Positions 8,817 through 17,361 of a DNA stretch of 64,000 nucleotides are shown piece after piece. Each line of letters starts with the position of its first letter. Positions within the stretch are counted from its first letter, which is position 1. The stretch is from the NCBI RefSeq assembly GCF_000934745.1, contig NZ_JYNO01000001.1, positions 744,001-808,000 on the forward strand, read 5' to 3'. Both the position numbers and the translations under genes were made by a program. The notes beneath the pieces were generated by a model that was not told where the DNA came from, searched no databases, and saw only the letters and a program-made list of their open reading frames with translations. This DNA is from Desulfonatronum thioautotrophicum. Its GTDB lineage: Bacteria > Desulfobacterota > Desulfovibrionia > Desulfovibrionales > Desulfonatronaceae.

Positions 8817-9325
8817 TCACCTTGATTCTCGGAGGAGAGAAGTCCGGGAAGTCCGCCTGGGCTCTGCAACGCCTGCTTCAGGCCGACGGTCCCCGGCTGT
8901 TCGTGGGCACTGCCGTGGCCAGGGACATGGAAATGCGGCGACGCATTCGCGATCACCGCCGCCTGCGGCCTCCGGACCTGCCGGTCCGGGAGACGGGTCT
9001 TGAGTTGCCCAAGGTCTTGCACCAGGAGCGGACAGGCCATGCGGCTATCCTGGTGGACAGCCTGGATTTTTGGCTGTTTGCCGCCATCCAGGCCGACCAG
9101 GAAGTCCGGTTGCGGGCAGAACTGCTGGAAGTTCTTGGACAGAAAAGCGAGACGCACCTGATTTTTGTCAGCTCGGAAATCGGTCTTGGACCGATCCAGG
9201 TCACGCCTCTGGGCCGACAGTTTGTGCGCGCATTGGGGTCCATGAACCAGCAGATGGCCAGCTTGGCCGATGAAGTGGTCCTGATTGTCGCCGGATTACC
9301 ACTCAGGCTGAAAGGGGTGTCCTGA
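8813..9325 (+). CDS. cobU: Adenosylcobinamide kinase/adenosylcobinamide-phosphate guanylyltransferase
   Basis: The 170-residue protein starts MITLILGGEKSGKSAWALQ, whose GGEKSGKS loop is the P-loop of the CobU family. It also has VDSLDFWL for the second nucleotide site and the C-terminal GSMNQQMASLADEV helix and VAGLPL strand of CobU. The enzyme phosphorylates adenosylcobinamide and transfers GMP to it in nucleotide-loop assembly. The ATG overlaps the cbiR stop, and the next gene starts directly after this stop, so cbiR, cobU and the DHH gene look like one transcript. Confidence 0.88.
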   Translation: MITLILGGEKSGKSAWALQRLLQADGPRLFVGTAVARDMEMRRRIRDHRRLRPPDLPVRETGLELPKVLHQERTGHAAILVDSLDFWLFAAIQADQEVRLRAELLEVLGQKSETHLIFVSSEIGLGPIQVTPLGRQFVRALGSMNQQMASLADEVVLIVAGLPLRLKGVS

Positions 9326-10360
9326 ATGGCCTACTTCCGTTCTCTGGAAACGAAACTCGAAGCCCTGACGAGGCTGTGGCGCAAGTCCGACCGCTGGCTG
9401 ATCATGATGAACGCCGATCCGGACGCCCTGGCCTCCGCCCAGGCCCTCAAGCGGATCATGACCCGGAAGGTGGCCCGGGTGGACAGCGCTCAGGTCAACG
9501 AGATTTCCCGGCCGGACAACCTGACCATGATCAAGACCCTGCGGATCCCCACCCAGCGCCTGACACCCAACTTGGCTGCCCAGTACGACCACTTTGCCCT
9601 GGTGGATTCGCAGCCCCATCACCACCCGGCGTTCAAAGAGCATTCCTTTTCCCTGGTCATCGACCATCATCCGTTGGTTCCGGAAAGTCCTGTTCAGGCT
9701 GAATTCAAGGATATCCAGCCCGGATATGGGGCCACCAGCACGATGCTCACGGAATATCTGTACAGCCTCAAGATCCGCCCCGGGGCCCTGCTGGCCACGG
9801 CACTACTGTACGGCATCAAGACGGATACCCAGAGTTTTGAACGGCAATTCTCGGATACCGATGTTCGGGCCTTCCGGTATCTGAGCAAATTTGCCAACCA
9901 TAACCTGCTGCGGAAAATCTCCCGCAGTGAATTTCGGCTGGACTGGTTGAAGTATTTTTCTCTGGCTTTTCGCAAGCTGCGGGTCAACGGGAATTGTCTG
10001 CACGTCTTCATGGGCCGGCTGGACTCTCCGGATATTCTGGTCATTCTCGGAGATTTTTTTCTGCGTCTCTACGGGATATCCTGGACCGTCACCTGCGGGA
10101 TCAGCGACGAGACCCTGGTCTTGATTTTTCGGGGCGACGGGGTGCACCAGGATATCGGCAAACTGGCCCAGAAGCTTTTCGGAGACGTGGGCTCGGCCGG
10201 CGGGCACGCCACCATGGCCCGCGCTGAAATTCCACTGGCCAGTATCGGTGAGCACGACCCCGAAGAATTTGTCTGGGCGCGGCTGCGTTTTTCCAAGCGC
10301 ACCTTGCCCCTGCTGAAGAAGCTCCCGACTGTGTCCTCAACACCTTCTGAATCTGCATGA
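9326..10360 (+). CDS. DHH-family phosphoesterase
   Basis: The 344-residue protein has the DHH-family aspartate motif in MMNADPDALASAQAL near residue 34, ALVDSQP near 92 and the signature IDHHPLV near 113. These bind two manganese ions. A C-terminal DHHA1-like region carries the GGHATMAR motif near 295. Relatives include NrnA-type oligoribonucleases and other phosphoesterases, so the substrate is open. The start abuts the cobU stop (TGA ATG), and the end overlaps polA by four bases, so it may serve nucleic-acid metabolism with polA. Confidence 0.82.
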   Translation: MAYFRSLETKLEALTRLWRKSDRWLIMMNADPDALASAQALKRIMTRKVARVDSAQVNEISRPDNLTMIKTLRIPTQRLTPNLAAQYDHFALVDSQPHHHPAFKEHSFSLVIDHHPLVPESPVQAEFKDIQPGYGATSTMLTEYLYSLKIRPGALLATALLYGIKTDTQSFERQFSDTDVRAFRYLSKFANHNLLRKISRSEFRLDWLKYFSLAFRKLRVNGNCLHVFMGRLDSPDILVILGDFFLRLYGISWTVTCGISDETLVLIFRGDGVHQDIGKLAQKLFGDVGSAGGHATMARAEIPLASIGEHDPEEFVWARLRFSKRTLPLLKKLPTVSSTPSESA

Positions 10361-13065
10361 GTCTGAAATCCCGTCTTGGCCTGGACTCGGATCCCGTTTT
10401 TCTCATTGACGGGACATCCTTTCTGTACCGCGCATTTTACGCCTTTCCGGATTTGAAGCGTTCGGACGGCTTTCCGACCAATGCCCTGTTCATTGTCCTG
10501 CGCCTGCTGCTGCGGCTGCATCGCGAGGAACACCCACAATATGCCGGGTTTTTCCTGGACGGACCCGGTCCCACGTTTCGCCATGAACTGTTCACCCCGT
10601 ACAAGGCCCAGCGTCCCAAGACTCCGGAGCCATTGGTTCAGCAGATCAAGCCGCTGATCCACGGCGTTGGACTGTTTGGCTTGACCACCCAGGTTTCCGC
10701 GGGGGTGGAGGCGGACGACCTGATCGCCAGCCTGTGTGACCGGTTCAAGGCCGAGCGCCCGGTGGTCATTGTCGGTTCGGACAAAGACCTGCTGCAGTGC
10801 CTGGATGACAACGTCGTACTCTGGGATCCCGGAGTAAAAAACGAAAAACTGGTCACCAAGGATGTTTTTTACCAGGAACAGGCCATGGCTCCGGGACAGT
10901 GGCCTGATTTTCAGGCCCTGACCGGTGACAGCACGGACAACATCCCAGGCATACCCGGGGTCGGACCGAAGACGGCCAAGAGCCTGATGCAGCGCTTTCC
11001 GTCCCTGGAGGCGCTGCGGGACAACGTGGGCATGTTGTCCCCTCGGGAGCAAAAAAAGGTTGAACCCAGCCTGGAAGATATTTTTACCTATCGGGAGCTG
11101 ACCCGGTTGCGCACGGACCTGCATCCTGATGCCCGACTGGAGGAGTATCGTTGCCGCCAATGGGATCAACCCCTGTTGCAGGCGTTTTTGCGCCAGTATG
11201 AATTTCGCTCCCTGGAGCGGGAGATGGCCACCCTGGCCATGGCTGAAAAAAAGCCGATCCCCGTGGGGCCATTACGCCAGGGCGAACTGCTGTCTCCCCA
11301 GTCCCGGAAATCACCTCAAGAGAAATCCCCAAAGGCGAAAAAAACGGAAAATCATGAGCCAGTCGATGCAAACATTTCCGCAGGCCCCGCAGGCCATGAA
11401 GGACGTCCAACACGCGAACACATCGTGGAGCGGATGACGGTCCTGCCGGATTTTGCCGGAAAGCGAGTGGGGGTGGCCGTGACCGCGGAGGGATGGCTGC
11501 TGGGGGTGGAAGGGCGCGAATGGTTGTGGCCCGGCATGTCCGAGGAGGAAACCCAGGAACTGGTGGATGCTCTGCGGTCGGCGTCCATGGTCGCGGCCCA
11601 TTCCTGGAAGACATTGCTGGCCGAACATGCGTACTGGACCATGGTGTCCATGGACCGCCGCTTCGACGTCAGCCTGGCGGCCTACCTGCTCCAGCCTGAG
11701 GAGCGGGACTATAGTCCGCCGGCCCTGGTTCGCCGGTATGGCCATCAGCTTACAGACCTGGTGTCCGCGGAGGAGCCCGCCTCCGCCCTGCTGACGCTGC
11801 ACTTGGCCGAATCGTTGCACGACAGTGTGGCCCAGGCCGGGTTTGCCAAGCTCATCGCCACCCTGGAAATGCCGTTGATCCCGGTGCTGGTGGACATGGA
11901 GCAAGCCGGGGTGCTTTTGGATCAACACGCCCTGGGCGCTTTTTTGGACGAAGTCCAGGAGGGACTGGAACGCCTCTCCCAATCCATCTTTCAACGGGCT
12001 GGTACATCGTTCAATTTACGCTCCAGCCAGCAACTGGCTGAAGTGCTCTTTGAGCGCCTGGGGCTGAAGACCGGACGCAAGACTCCCGGCGGTGGCCGGT
12101 CCACCAGTGTGGATGTCCTGGAACGTCTGGCTCCGGAGCATCCCATAGTTCCGGAGATCCTGGAATACCGGAAACTGGAGAAATTGCGGTCTACATACCT
12201 GGAGCCGTTGCCCAGGCTGGCGGACAAAACCGGCAGGGTGCATACCACGTTCAATCAACTGACCACGGCCACGGGCCGGTTGTCCTCCAGCAATCCGAAT
12301 TTGCAAAACATTCCGATCCGTGGGGAACAGGGGCGACGGATGCGCGCCTGCTTCACGGCACCGCCCGGCCATCAGTTGATCAGCGCGGACTACTCCCAGA
12401 TCGAGCTGCGGGTTTTAGCCCATCTCTCCAAGGATGCGCACCTGCGTGATCTTTTTGCACGGGGAGTGGATGTGCACACCGGTACGGCGGCCCTGCTCTT
12501 TGCCAAGGATCCGGAGCAGGTTACGGCTGAAGAGCGGCGCAAAGCCAAGACCATCAATTTTGGCTTGTTGTACGGCATGGGACCTCAAAAGCTGGGTCGG
12601 GAATTGGGCATCAACCAGCAGCAGGCCAAGGATTTCATGGCCCTGTACTTCAACAGGCTGCAAAAAGTGCGCGACTTCTATGAAGAGGTCATGACCAAGG
12701 CCAAGGACCAGGGGGCGGTGTTCACCCTGGCCGGTCGGCGGCGAACACTGCCGGACATCAACTCCCGCAACGACAATCTCGCCCAGATCGCCAGGCGCAT
12801 GGCCATCAATACCGTGGTTCAAGGGTCAGCCGCGGACATCATCAAGATGGCCATGATCCAAGTGCATGGGGACGAAATGTTGCGGGCCGCTAACGCCCGC
12901 ATGGTGCTTCAGGTCCATGACGAACTGCTTCTGGAGGTCCCGGAAGCCGAGGGGCAGCGGGTTGGTGAACGGGTGGCGGAGCTGATGGCCTCGGTTGTTC
13001 AGCTGGATGTGCCCTTGGTTGTGGATTGGGGTCGTGGGCCGAACTGGGCCACGGGTCATGCCTGA
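10357..13065 (+). CDS. polA: DNA polymerase I
   Basis: The 902-residue protein has a 5'-nuclease domain at residues 1-290 (FLIDGTSFLYRAFYAFP, GSDKDLLQ, the IPGIPGVGPKTA helix-hairpin-helix) and a family A polymerase domain at 500-902. Motif A is DYSQIELRVLAHL near 677, motif B is RRKAKTINFGLLYGMG near 726, and motif C is VHDELLLEVP near 852. The middle region (about 360-490) keeps the 3'-5' exonuclease position but has AVTAEGWLLGV where the catalytic D-x-E motif should be, so proofreading is predicted to be lost. The enzyme fills gaps and removes RNA primers. It overlaps the DHH gene by four bases. Confidence 0.95.
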   Translation: MSLKSRLGLDSDPVFLIDGTSFLYRAFYAFPDLKRSDGFPTNALFIVLRLLLRLHREEHPQYAGFFLDGPGPTFRHELFTPYKAQRPKTPEPLVQQIKPLIHGVGLFGLTTQVSAGVEADDLIASLCDRFKAERPVVIVGSDKDLLQCLDDNVVLWDPGVKNEKLVTKDVFYQEQAMAPGQWPDFQALTGDSTDNIPGIPGVGPKTAKSLMQRFPSLEALRDNVGMLSPREQKKVEPSLEDIFTYRELTRLRTDLHPDARLEEYRCRQWDQPLLQAFLRQYEFRSLEREMATLAMAEKKPIPVGPLRQGELLSPQSRKSPQEKSPKAKKTENHEPVDANISAGPAGHEGRPTREHIVERMTVLPDFAGKRVGVAVTAEGWLLGVEGREWLWPGMSEEETQELVDALRSASMVAAHSWKTLLAEHAYWTMVSMDRRFDVSLAAYLLQPEERDYSPPALVRRYGHQLTDLVSAEEPASALLTLHLAESLHDSVAQAGFAKLIATLEMPLIPVLVDMEQAGVLLDQHALGAFLDEVQEGLERLSQSIFQRAGTSFNLRSSQQLAEVLFERLGLKTGRKTPGGGRSTSVDVLERLAPEHPIVPEILEYRKLEKLRSTYLEPLPRLADKTGRVHTTFNQLTTATGRLSSSNPNLQNIPIRGEQGRRMRACFTAPPGHQLISADYSQIELRVLAHLSKDAHLRDLFARGVDVHTGTAALLFAKDPEQVTAEERRKAKTINFGLLYGMGPQKLGRELGINQQQAKDFMALYFNRLQKVRDFYEEVMTKAKDQGAVFTLAGRRRTLPDINSRNDNLAQIARRMAINTVVQGSAADIIKMAMIQVHGDEMLRAANARMVLQVHDELLLEVPEAEGQRVGERVAELMASVVQLDVPLVVDWGRGPNWATGHA

Positions 13066-13109
13066 GATTCGAACATCGTGGACTTGAGCGACAAGAAGGA
13101 AGAAAGGGA

Positions 13110-14294
13110 ATGCGAAACAAGCTTCGCTTGCTGACACCCGGACCGACTCCGTTACCCGAGGAGGTCCGGCTGGCCTTGGCCCAGGATATGGTTCACCATC
13201 GCAAGCCCGGATTCAAGGCGGTTCTGCACCGGATTCAGGAGGGCCTGCAGTGGCTCTTCGGAACACAACAGCCGGTCCTGCCCTTGACCTGTTCCGGGAG
13301 CGGAGCCATGAACGCCGCGGTCTGGAATCTGTTTCAACCGGGCGAGCGCGTTTTGGTGGTGGAAGCCGGGAAGTTCGGACAGCGTTGGAAGGACATCGCC
13401 CTTGCCAGAGGTCTGGACGTGGCGGTGATCAGCCTGCCCTGGGGGCAAGCGGCTTCACCGGTAGCGATTCGCGAGGCTCTGGATACTGATCCGACCATTT
13501 GCGGCGTACTGGTCCAGGCGTCGGAAACATCCACCGGTGTCCGGCATCCTGTGCGGGAGATCGCCCAGACAACCAGGATACGCGATGTCCTGCTGGTGGT
13601 GGACGGCATTTCCGCCGTGGCCATCTCGCCGTGCCCCATGGACGCATGGGGGGTGGATTGTCTGCTCACCGGCTCGCAAAAGGGGTTGATGCTTCCCCCT
13701 GGGCTGGCCTTCATTGCCCTGAGCCCACGGGCCTGGAACGCGGCGGAGCGCCAAACCTGCCCCGTGCTCTACTTTGATCTGCGCCGGGAACGGGACAACT
13801 GCCTGAAGGACCAGACTCTCTACACGCCGGCCATTAATTTGCTGAAAGGTTTGGATGTCTCGTTGCAGTTGTTCCGGGAACGGGGACTGGAAGAAATTTT
13901 TCGCCAGCAGTGGGCCCTGACCCAGCTTACCCGGACTGCCGTGCGGGCTTTGGGGCTGGAATTGCTGGTACAAAACCAGTACACTTGGGGTCTGACCAGT
14001 GTCTTGATGCCCGCCGGGATCGACGCCCAGCGGCTGCTGCAGATAGCTGCCGAGAAGTACGGTGTGGTCATGGCCGGTGGCCAGGATCATCTCAAGGGGC
14101 GGATTGTTCGTGTCGGGCACATGGGGCATGTGGACTTCGCGGACGTCCTGGCCGGCCTGTATGCCCTGCGACAGGCCTTCAAGGCCTGCGGTGGACATAC
14201 GGCCGGTCGTGACTATCTGGAAGCCGGTCTGGCCGCCTACGAGCAGGTCTTGGACGGGCTGAGCGTTCCGGATCTGGATGGGGCAGGGAATTGA
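13110..14294 (+). CDS. Class V aminotransferase (alanine/serine-glyoxylate aminotransferase-like)
   Basis: The 394-residue protein starts MRNKLRLLTPGPTPLPEEV, the N-terminal signature of the alanine-glyoxylate/serine-glyoxylate aminotransferase group of fold-type I PLP enzymes. It continues with SGSGAMNAAVWN near residue 65, VDGISAVA near 165 and the PLP lysine in GSQKGLMLPPGL near 188. Substrates are probably alanine or serine with glyoxylate, but hydrogenase-associated and other members exist. The ATG at 13110 has a purine-rich AAGGAAGAAAGGGA site just upstream; an in-frame upstream extension looks non-coding. Confidence 0.85.
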   Translation: MRNKLRLLTPGPTPLPEEVRLALAQDMVHHRKPGFKAVLHRIQEGLQWLFGTQQPVLPLTCSGSGAMNAAVWNLFQPGERVLVVEAGKFGQRWKDIALARGLDVAVISLPWGQAASPVAIREALDTDPTICGVLVQASETSTGVRHPVREIAQTTRIRDVLLVVDGISAVAISPCPMDAWGVDCLLTGSQKGLMLPPGLAFIALSPRAWNAAERQTCPVLYFDLRRERDNCLKDQTLYTPAINLLKGLDVSLQLFRERGLEEIFRQQWALTQLTRTAVRALGLELLVQNQYTWGLTSVLMPAGIDAQRLLQIAAEKYGVVMAGGQDHLKGRIVRVGHMGHVDFADVLAGLYALRQAFKACGGHTAGRDYLEAGLAAYEQVLDGLSVPDLDGAGN

Positions 14295-14357
14295 GTGAAA
14301 CAGGAATGTGCCGCGACTGCTGACTGTGCGGCGGGCACGCCACAAGGAAGGTGCACA

Positions 14358-14735
14358 GTGACCGAAGAGATCAAGAGCACGGATAGGCGCATTGATCATG
14401 GCAAGGCAGAGGAGATGCAAAGGGCATCCGTCGTGGAACAGGCCCGTGCGGATCATGAATCCGGGACCGGGGCATTTCAACGGTGTGTCATGCCCCAGGT
14501 CTGCTTTCCCACCTTTGTTCTGTCCCTCAGTTCCTCGGCTCTGGTCCACCTGGGCGAGGTGCCGGATCCGGACACCGGGCAAAATGCGGAAAATATCGAA
14601 ATGGCCAAGCACACCATCGATATTCTGGCCATGCTTCAGGAAAAAACCAAAGGCAACCTGGACCTCGAAGAATCCAAGCTGCTCAAGGACATGCTTTTTG
14701 AGTTGCGGATGCACTATGTGCGCAAATCCGCATAG
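14358..14735 (+). CDS. DUF1844 family protein
   Basis: The C-terminal 80 residues match the small DUF1844 family: FPTFVLSLSSSALVHLGEVPDP, followed by NIEMAKHTIDILAMLQEKTKGNL and a final ELRMHYVRKSA. The family is widespread in deltaproteobacteria and has no known biochemical role; it is mostly helical and probably cytoplasmic. The GTG at 14358 is preceded by AAGGAAGGTG and gives a charged N-terminus (TEEIKSTDRR). A longer start at 14295, directly after the aminotransferase stop, is possible. The gene lies 37 bases upstream of argC on the same strand. Confidence 0.75.
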   Translation: MTEEIKSTDRRIDHGKAEEMQRASVVEQARADHESGTGAFQRCVMPQVCFPTFVLSLSSSALVHLGEVPDPDTGQNAENIEMAKHTIDILAMLQEKTKGNLDLEESKLLKDMLFELRMHYVRKSA

Positions 14736-14772
14736 GTGAGTTTTTCTGAAATCATCAACCGTAGAGAGCACC

Positions 14773-15852
14773 ATGCAACGCATCCCCGTCGGACTTGTCG
14801 GCGTGGCCGGATATACCGGCATGGAACTGTGCCGTTTTTTGGCCGCGCACCCGGAAATGGAACTGGTTCGTGCCACCAGCCGGAGTGACTCCGGGAAGTC
14901 TCTGGGGCAATTGCTGCCCCATCTTGCCGGGACCGCTCTGGCCAAACTGGTGATCACCCAGCCGGACACGGATGACCTGGCCGGGGCGTGCAAGCTGGTA
15001 TTTCTGGCCGTTCCGCACGGGACGGCCATGGACATGGCCGCGACCTTGCTGGAAAAAGGCCTCAAGGTGGTGGATCTGAGCGCGGATTTTCGGCTTCATG
15101 ACCCCCACGTCTATGCCCATTGGTACAACCTGGAACATCGGCATGTCGGGCTGCTTCAGCAGGCGGTCTATGGCTTGCCGGAATTGTACGCCCGGGAAAT
15201 TGCCCAGGCGGATCTGGTGGCCAATCCTGGTTGCTATCCCACCAGTGTGTTGCTGGCCCTGGCTCCGGCTCTGCGGGCCGGACTGGTGGAGACGGAAGGG
15301 ATCGTGGCCGACTCCAAGTCCGGGGCTTCTGGCGCCGGACGCAAGGCAGCAACGGCCACGCTGTTCTGCGAGGTCCACGATACGTTTCGGGCCTACAGTC
15401 TGGGTACGCACCGGCATACCCCGGAAATTGAGCAGGAGGTGGGTAAGCTGGTCAACACACCGGTCACTGTGTCCTTCAATCCGCATCTGCTGCCCATTGA
15501 TCGGGGCATCCTGTCCACAGTGTACACCCGGTTACGTCAGCCCACCGCCGTAGCGGAGGTCAGGGAAATCTACCAGGATTTCTATACAGGTTGCTCCGAA
15601 GTCCTGGGGCCGAGAGCCGGAACCTGGGTGCGCGTTCAACCGCACGGCACATGGCCGGAAACCCGTTTTACCCGCGGAACCATGTTCTGCGACCTTGGCC
15701 TGCTGTTGGATACGCGGACCAACCGGCTGGTGATTGTCAGCGTCATCGACAATCTCTGCCGCGGAGCGTCCGGCCAGGCCCTGGTCAACGCCAACCTGAT
15801 GCTCGGCCTGGATCCGGCTCTGGGGCTACCTGTCGCGCCGCTGGTTCCGTAA
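14773..15852 (+). CDS. argC: N-acetyl-gamma-glutamyl-phosphate reductase
   Basis: The 359-residue protein starts with the Rossmann motif VGLVGVAGYTGMELCRFL and contains the catalytic cysteine in VANPGCYPTSV near residue 153. HTPEIEQEV near 217 and the SGAGRKA segment are also typical of ArgC. It reduces N-acetyl-glutamyl phosphate with NADPH in arginine synthesis. The length is normal for long-form ArgC. No other arginine gene is adjacent in this window. Confidence 0.95.
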   Translation: MQRIPVGLVGVAGYTGMELCRFLAAHPEMELVRATSRSDSGKSLGQLLPHLAGTALAKLVITQPDTDDLAGACKLVFLAVPHGTAMDMAATLLEKGLKVVDLSADFRLHDPHVYAHWYNLEHRHVGLLQQAVYGLPELYAREIAQADLVANPGCYPTSVLLALAPALRAGLVETEGIVADSKSGASGAGRKAATATLFCEVHDTFRAYSLGTHRHTPEIEQEVGKLVNTPVTVSFNPHLLPIDRGILSTVYTRLRQPTAVAEVREIYQDFYTGCSEVLGPRAGTWVRVQPHGTWPETRFTRGTMFCDLGLLLDTRTNRLVIVSVIDNLCRGASGQALVNANLMLGLDPALGLPVAPLVP

Positions 15853-15881
15853 ATGGCGGGTTGCACGCGTTGGACGTTTTG

Positions 15882-16649
15882 ATGGTTCCCTTTCCGCTGA
15901 TTGCTCTGGCTCTGGGCCTGGTGCTGGGCAGTTTTTATAATGTCTGCATCCACCGTTATTTGACCGGACAGTCCGTGGTTCTGCCGGCATCGCATTGTCC
16001 GCGTTGCCGCAACGCCCTTTCCTGGTGGGAAAATATCCCGCTTATCAGCTTCATCGTGTTGCGCGGGCGGTGCCGGGCTTGCAAGCAGGCCATCTCCTGG
16101 CGCTATCCCATCGTGGAAGCGGTTTCCGGGATCTGGGCGTTGCTCTTGGCAATCCAATTCGGTCCGGGATGGGAGTGGTTGTTATACATGGTTGCCGGCG
16201 GACTGCTGATCATCATGAGTTTTATCGATTTTCAGGAATTCATCCTGCCGGACGTGTTCACCTACCCTGGGGCTGTTCTGGCCTTTGCCGGAACGGTGTT
16301 GGTGACAAACATGCCCTGGGTGGACTCCCTGCTTGGTGCGGTGATTGGCGCAGGACTTTTTTGGATTTTGCAAAAAGGATATTACTTGCTGCGTGGCGTC
16401 GAAGGACTGGGAACCGGGGATATCAAGCTGATGCTGATGCTTGGGGCCTTGGTGGGCTGGCAGGGGCTGCCGATGATGATTTTCCTGGCCGCGTTCACGG
16501 CCCTGGTTGCCAGTTTGGCCTATATGGCAAAAAATGCCCATCAGGGCATGCTCACCCGGATTCCCTTTGGGCCGTTTCTCAGTCTGGGAGCCATGCTGCA
16601 GATCCTTTATGGTCCAGTGTTGATGCGGATTTTTCTGCCAATGGGCTAA
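15882..16649 (+). CDS. Prepilin peptidase / N-methyltransferase (A24 family)
   Basis: The 255-residue membrane protein has LGLVLGSFYNVCIHR at its N-terminus and the zinc-binding cysteine pairs C39/C42 and C64/C67 (CPRC and CRAC). The two catalytic aspartate motifs are SFIDFQEFILPD near residue 112 and GLGTGDIKLMLMLG near 178. It cleaves and N-methylates type IV prepilins and type II secretion pseudopilins in the inner membrane. No pilin gene is adjacent, but a GspE-like ATPase is encoded at 37-39 kb. The ATG at 15882 is chosen because it precedes the first membrane helix; a longer frame upstream runs through argC. Confidence 0.92.
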   Translation: MVPFPLIALALGLVLGSFYNVCIHRYLTGQSVVLPASHCPRCRNALSWWENIPLISFIVLRGRCRACKQAISWRYPIVEAVSGIWALLLAIQFGPGWEWLLYMVAGGLLIIMSFIDFQEFILPDVFTYPGAVLAFAGTVLVTNMPWVDSLLGAVIGAGLFWILQKGYYLLRGVEGLGTGDIKLMLMLGALVGWQGLPMMIFLAAFTALVASLAYMAKNAHQGMLTRIPFGPFLSLGAMLQILYGPVLMRIFLPMG

Positions 16650-16675
16650 GGTCGATGGCCGCATCTCAGAAATAA

Positions 16676-16691
16676 TGGCAGCCTCTTTGCA
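16676..16691 (+). promoter_or_regulatory. Sigma-54 (-24/-12) promoter
   Basis: The sequence TGGCAGCCTCTTTGCA has the invariant GG and GC at correct spacing and matches TGGCAC-N5-TTGCA at all fixed positions but one (G for C). It lies 45 bases upstream of the ATG at 16736 in the gap after the prepilin peptidase gene, which fits a promoter for the unknown gene there. Confidence 0.6.
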
Positions 16692-16735
16692 TTACCTCAG
16701 AGCATACGGATTCCACCTCCATCCAGGAGCACCCC

Positions 16736-17230
16736 ATGAAGATCAATCCAGATCAATCCTCGCTGGTGAAAGCGGATGCGGAACGGGATGTCCGCAGGGT
16801 AAGCAGGGGCAGTGAGCGGTTTGCGGATCTGCTTCAGCGCGCTACGGAAAATGCCGCGCCCGGCCAAGGCGCGCCATCCGGCGCGGAACGGTCCCAGAGC
16901 ACGGGAGGACCGATGCATCTGACGCCGACCCAGATGCTTTTCCCCGCCGAGCCATCCTCAAAATTCGAGAGCAAGGCCATGGACACCCTCGACAATCTCC
17001 TTTCCAGGTGGGAAAAATATGCCCACCAGTTGTCCTCGGAACCTGCGGGCTTGCGCCATGCCAATGGCATTCTCGAAGAGATTTCCACGGAAATCGGCGC
17101 CCTGAAGGCCAACTGGCCCCAGCAAACCCCGCCGCAGCCCGTTTCTCCGGAATTGCGCGGCATTCTTGACGAACTGGACGTGTTGGCCGTGACCGAGCGG
17201 ATCAAGTTCAATCGCGGAGACTACCTGTAA
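16736..17230 (+). CDS. Hypothetical 164-aa protein, sigma-54 promoter upstream
   Basis: The protein is hydrophilic. It has a charged N-terminal helix (about residues 10-40), a low-complexity Pro/Gly/Ser stretch at 40-75 and a helical C-terminal region with conserved-looking segments LDNLLSRWEKYAHQL and VLAVTERIKFNRGDYL. There is no signal peptide or membrane segment. I do not recognise a family. A sigma-54 promoter lies directly upstream, a class of promoter often used for flagellar and surface-structure genes, so a role in motility or a surface apparatus is possible but unproven. A palindromic repeat lies downstream. Confidence 0.7.
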   Translation: MKINPDQSSLVKADAERDVRRVSRGSERFADLLQRATENAAPGQGAPSGAERSQSTGGPMHLTPTQMLFPAEPSSKFESKAMDTLDNLLSRWEKYAHQLSSEPAGLRHANGILEEISTEIGALKANWPQQTPPQPVSPELRGILDELDVLAVTERIKFNRGDYL

Positions 17231-17273
17231 TCTCGTGAACGCCGGTTACGTTGCTGTTTTGTACGTACGATGC

Positions 17274-17361
17274 GTGTTGAAAAAGTTTTGATGCAGCAGC
17301 CCGTTTAAAAGCCCTCATTGCTGTGTCGTTGCGATGGGGAGTTTTTCAGCGGGCTGTCAGG
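17274..17361. repeat. Palindromic dispersed repeat, copy 1
   Basis: An 88-base element begins GTGTTGAAAAAGT and carries an inverted repeat. The left arm CAGCCCGTTTAAAAGCCC pairs with the right-arm complement CAGCCCGCTGAAAAACTCC. The same architecture and arm sequence recur at 27932-28088. It lies between two convergent genes and supplies the TGA stop and last codons of thpR. It could act as a bidirectional terminator or be a non-autonomous mobile (REP/MITE-like) element. Confidence 0.6.
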
